Assembly: GCA_014871385.1 (NCBI GenBank) | Contig: CM026427.1 | Location: forward strand, 18,014,682 to 18,078,681 | Direction: 5' to 3' | DNA: 64,000 nt | Source: Ceratodon purpureus | Taxonomy: Eukaryota; Streptophyta; Bryopsida; Pseudoditrichales; Ditrichaceae | Shown here: positions 59,997-64,000 of the stretch, piece by piece | How the letters are laid out: each line of letters starts with the position of its first letter | Numbering within the stretch: the first letter of the stretch is position 1 | Program-made: the position numbers and the translations under genes | The notes under the pieces: generated by a model | Seen by the model: the letters and a program-made list of their open reading frames with translations, nothing else | What the model was told of the DNA's origin: nothing | Databases searched by the model: none

Positions 59997-62900
59997 CATG
60001 TCCACTTTAGATTTCTACATTTTTGCCAATTCGATTCTATACTTTGACAATTCTTAACTTGTTTTAATGAGCTTCAAAAATATTGATATCTCTTAAACTA
60101 AATTTGACTTTTAAATGCTAATACACATAATCTTCTCTTTTTCAATATATAAATTTGTTAATTTGAGTCAAAATAGATAAGTCTACTTTATGATTTTTGT
60201 CAGATCTAATCTAAATGGATTGGATGTAATATGGTTATATTAACCCTTAAATGCCTAAATGACAAAAAACATATTGATCTCATTCTTTCATGTTCCAAAA
60301 CTGTCATCCAAATGACAATTTTTCATCCATTTTTTAATGTTGTAAAGCTGTAAGAAATCTATCTTATTTATTAACCAATTCTCAAAATAATAATTTCATG
60401 AATTTTGGTGTCTCCTTGAAGTCCAAAACATCTATACCCTAATTGTATTAAAAACATTATAACTATAGAAAGCTGAAACACAATTTTGACTATCAGAATG
60501 ATCTTTTTTGCATTTGAGGTAAACTGATGAAATTTAGTTTGACAAATCTGTTTTTCAATCCAAGTTAAAAATTTGAAAAATACTTAAAATTGAGTGATTT
60601 ATAGTTGGTATAAGATGAAAGGATGTAACCATGGCTACTATTTGATTTTCCACGGTTTTTGAAATAAAAAATAAGTTTTAAACACGGTAACTAATATAAG
60701 GATATTAGTTGTCAGATACATCTATGGTAATTTTTTTGTAATTTTTTAGTATAACCTATATTTAGTATGAATTTTTTTCTTTGTTTTGATTTGAAATTTT
60801 ATATTAATTATATATAAAACCATTAAATTTAATAAAATTGCTTGTTTGTAGATAACATGTTATCTAAATAAGAAAAATTAAAAATTCATATTTTACACTT
60901 TTTACAGTAGCCAAATAGAGCATCGGAAGTCAAAGTCTATTTCCGTAGTATTAGGCTCAGACATTTGGGAGGTTAAAGTTACCAGATATTCTAGCCTAAA
61001 CTTATATATTAATTCAAATTATCACAGATTATTACCAGTAGCTAATTCTTCATTGTATTCAATCAGTTGTAGTATATTGTAAACCCGAAGGGTACATATC
61101 TCGTTTCTTGATAACCTACGTGCGGCGGAATATAGGGTATATTTAAACAATTTTATGTAAAATTTATAAAAAAATTAGATATAAACTAGCTGACATTGAA
61201 AGCAGCATGTCCTTTACAAGTAACATAGGGCATCCAGAAATAAGGCCATTAAAATTTAAATAGATATAAATTAAGGGCAAAAGAATTGGATCCTAGGAAA
61301 TGTGTTTAGTACATTTAACCTTTAAAGCATTAACTCAACAAAAATGGCTCCCCATAAGTCAACTTTTATAGGATGAAGGTGTAATTTTGGGAGTATTTTT
61401 GGCAAAGTATAGACAGTTATCATATCTTTTCAACAAGACTGGTCATGCTTCAAAATTCTTCATACTTTAGGAGATATCCGCAGTCAGGTATTTGTTCCTT
61501 TGGCCTACATATTATAAGTAATTATAGATATAATAATATGGGTAATTTTTTTTCTTTATGTAATAATAGGGGTCTTTTAAATGCTTTCTAGGAGGTAAAT
61601 AGCCCATCAAAAAGTACCCCACCACCGCACATAGGTCTCCAAATACACAAGAAGTGTCCCCCCCGAGAACAAGATCCTTTTCCTCCTTGGTTAGCAGACC
61701 TCTGTAGTGCTCAAAGTAGTTCTTTGTTTTAGAATGATCCATGCCTTTTGGAACTAATGTCGGTCAAAGGATGTAATATGTAATTATATAGTGCAACTAA
61801 AGCAATAACGTATATGTAACTACTACCTTTGTTACTATATATGAAATTATTCTTTGTACATCCTTCTTAATCATCTATGCATAAATCCACTTAAAAATCT
61901 TGGAAGTTCATTTTTTGCCACAAGTTTGATCCTACTCCTTTTGATCTTCTATACCTCACTCTTTGCTCATTATTAAAATGACATGTCTAATATAGCCAAA
62001 ACTTCTACCTACACACAAAGGTTCATTATTAAGATAGCTTTCTATAAAAATGTGGTATTCATTTCCATCTAGACAACCTCACTATCTTAAAACTACATCT
62101 TATACTCAAGTTACAAATACCTTCACGCCTCACAATTTAAGAATCTTTTGAAATTGAAATTTTGATATAATCTTCATTCCTTGAATATTCCTCCCTTATT
62201 TTGTCGTAAGTGGCCTACTTTCCTTTCCATCCTACCCAAATTGCATCATGGAATACTTTGAGAATTGGATTCTTGGGGTTTTAATCACCTACTACCCTCA
62301 AAGGCACTCCATTCTTCTTGTTTAGTCTTTTACAACAAAAACCACCTCTCAATTCTAGATTGTATACAACTAATTCATTTAATGATGAAGCAAAAGCTTC
62401 ACTATTTTTAGAAAGCATGTCTTGAAACATTTTCTTCTTTGATTCATTGAAGAATTTATCTACTTCAAACTTTAGTTTAGCCAATGGCTCTTTAACAATT
62501 TTCATGTTTTCAAAAAAGAAAAAGAAAAAAGAAAAAAGAAAAAAGAAAAAAACCAACTTTATATGGATTGTAAATTAACAAATATCACATAAAATAATTT
62601 CTCATATTTTTGTTTTTCTAGGTTTTATGAACAAACCTTCTACCAATGTAGAGTAGTAATTGGTGTTGGAAATTGTCATGAGCAGAATTCATACCACACA
62701 TACTGGACATGGGCACACATTAATCAAAATGTCATTTCAAAGTCCATTTTACATTAAAAGTTGTAGAAATTTAAATGTTGGAAAATAAATCACAAAAAAT
62801 TGCATTCTGCGTGAAACTAACTTTGCACTGCACGATATTTATCACACTACCGGTATTCATGGCTGATCCACAAATAGTGCAGGTAGCTGAACTTATCGGA

Positions 62901-63109
62901 ATAAGGTACCTACAGGCTACGCCTTATAGCAAATGTAAGTGAAGGTGACACATCCAGCTGTAAAATTGATAGAAAGGTACACCACTCTAATGGTCCAACA
63001 AATTTATGGACCATGCCCCCAAAAAAGAAATATCTACACCTACTGTTCATGTCATCTTCACACCGAAGCAAAACGCAAGAGATAAGAGAACATAGCATCC
63101 TAGATTGCT
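59997..63109. other. AT-rich spacer
   Basis: No gene recognised. Small minus-strand frames at 61512-61742 and 62281-62556 have protein-like patches (G-L-L-T-K-E-E-K-D-L-V-L-G-G-D; M-L-S-K-N-S-E-A-F-A-S-S-L-N-E-L). The second faintly recalls the pre-reverse-transcriptase region of LTR elements and may be a small fossil scrap. Confidence 0.45.
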
Positions 63110-64000
63110 TCAAGTGATCACATTATCACTAAGTCTTTGTTGTCTTCTAACAGCGACTTTGGATTCTTGCCGTGGCTGCCTAGCCGTATTCCCATAACGC
63201 TCAGAGAATTTCTCACCCAGAAAGGCATCGACATCAAACTCTTCTTCTAACCTACTAGTACTCTCCAAAGCCTCAAGGCTCCCCACCGTCCTCTCATCCA
63301 TAGGCTTCGCTCGTTCCTTCTTGGACCAGGGGAATCTTTGTTCGAGTTTTAGGAAATCCCTTAATTTGTCAATTGCTGGAGCTAGCATGTTCTCCAGATT
63401 AACATCCCATGGGTTCTCGTCCACAATCTCTGTCCGCTGCAAAATACGAAAAACCTCTCGCATTAACTTTCGTGAAACTGTAAGAATAGGATTCATCAAC
63501 AAATTGATGCATGTTTGTCAGTGGTAAGACGGTAAGACACTGCTTATACATAAACGAAGTATTCAGTACCTGTTGAAGGCAGAGATTTCGCAATTCATCA
63601 GCTCGCACGGCATTACCTTGCCGTTCTTCCATAGCTGCCCAGGACATCCATGTGGGGACATTCTGAGAATCTACTCTAAGCGCACGCTTGAACAGAACTC
63701 TTGCAACTCCAACATTCCCTTCTCTATCTTCTAAGATACCCCAAGCCTGCAACAAAGAATCCACTCTATCTCAACTTCGGCGCCTCCTTAATGGTTCCGA
63801 CGCATGCCATTCAGATCGCATGGAAAAAATAAAGATAGCGATGCACAGCTTCGTAAGGCCGCATAGAATGTCTACAACATGGTCGTCGGTCCAACAATGG
63901 GATGACGTAGAACAAGCAATTCGTCAAGCGTAACTCATACTTACGGCATTTGCCGACCATTGGTACATCTTATTCGTTTTATAAAACTCGATAGAAGCAA
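63110..64000 (-). CDS. HCF107: HCF107-like HAT-repeat plastid RNA factor, C-terminal exons
   Basis: Three minus-strand exons are in the window: the edge of one at >64000-63945, then 63746-63570 (59 codons) and 63436-63110 (last, with the stop). All junctions are phase 0. The middle exon encodes a complete half-a-TPR (HAT) repeat pair: A-W-G-I-L-E-D-R-E-G-N, then A-R-V-L-F-K-R-A-L-R-V-D, then P-T-W-M-S-W-A-A-M-E. The last exon encodes R-T-E-I-V-D-E-N-P-W-D-V followed by a charged tail. HCF107 binds the psbH leader in chloroplasts, stabilising its RNA and activating translation, and is needed for photosystem II. The N-terminal repeats and transit peptide lie beyond the right edge. Confidence 0.82.

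Noticed and set aside
60237-60977. Second piggyBac-like element: TTAACCCTTAAATGCC on the left and GACATTTGGGAGGTTAA on the right
   Set aside because: Inverted ends match only weakly and the TTAA pair alone is expected by chance in such AT-rich DNA.
62281-62556. Possible scrap of an LTR-element polymerase region
   Set aside because: One short motif-like stretch only; no neighbouring domains or terminal repeats.
1-64000. CRISPR arrays, operons, bacterial-type attachment sites
   Set aside because: The window is clearly plant nuclear DNA with spliced genes; no regularly spaced repeats of CRISPR type were seen.

Overview
The window is nuclear DNA of a land plant. Evidence: spliced genes with short GT-AG introns and two plastid-linked plant genes, a TGD1-type lipid permease and an HCF107-type HAT-repeat RNA factor. 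A plant-type pyruvate decarboxylase and a plant DUF3444 protein are also present. Compact introns and very AT-rich spacers would suit a bryophyte or other seed-free plant, but I cannot fix the lineage from sequence alone.

Layout. 1-4150: decayed LINE with reverse transcriptase and RNase H remains. 5332-7725 (+): plastid-type DCC thiol-disulfide oxidoreductase, 8 exons. 7902-12847 (-): 1,142-residue DUF3444 protein, 11 exons, convergent with the DCC gene. 13000-20300: G-rich repeats, AT-rich spacer, a decayed coding relic and a gag-like fossil region. 20522-25494 (-): pyruvate decarboxylase, 7 coding exons, with an unusual Ser-rich N-terminal extension and no clear ATG. 25600-33066: AT-rich spacer with a 253-bp MITE (9-bp target duplication) and a 497-bp foldback element of nested hairpins. 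33067-49289: an apparently full-length 16.2-kb CACTA (En/Spm-type) DNA transposon with matching ends and a GGT target duplication. 49290-53480: a tRNA-derived SINE with a 13-bp target duplication, a 366-bp inverted-repeat MITE, and a piggyBac-like MITE flanked by TTAA. 54974-56905 (-): TGD1-like permease, 4 exons. 57100-63100: repeats and AT-rich spacer. 63110 to beyond the right edge (-): C-terminal exons of an HCF107-like gene.

The host genes do not form a pathway cluster. TGD1-like and HCF107-like proteins both act in plastids and the DCC protein probably does too, but they are separate transcription units. The main find is the CACTA element. Its tnp2-family transposase lies on the plus strand, several accessory reading frames lie on the minus strand (one resembling the En/Spm accessory Transposase_24 family, one F-box-like), and its termini carry a repeated TACCC(G) motif. 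Around it sits a set of small non-autonomous elements of at least four classes, several with target duplications readable directly in the sequence.

All exon boundaries were read by eye from GT-AG sites, reading phase and family resemblance. No database search was run.
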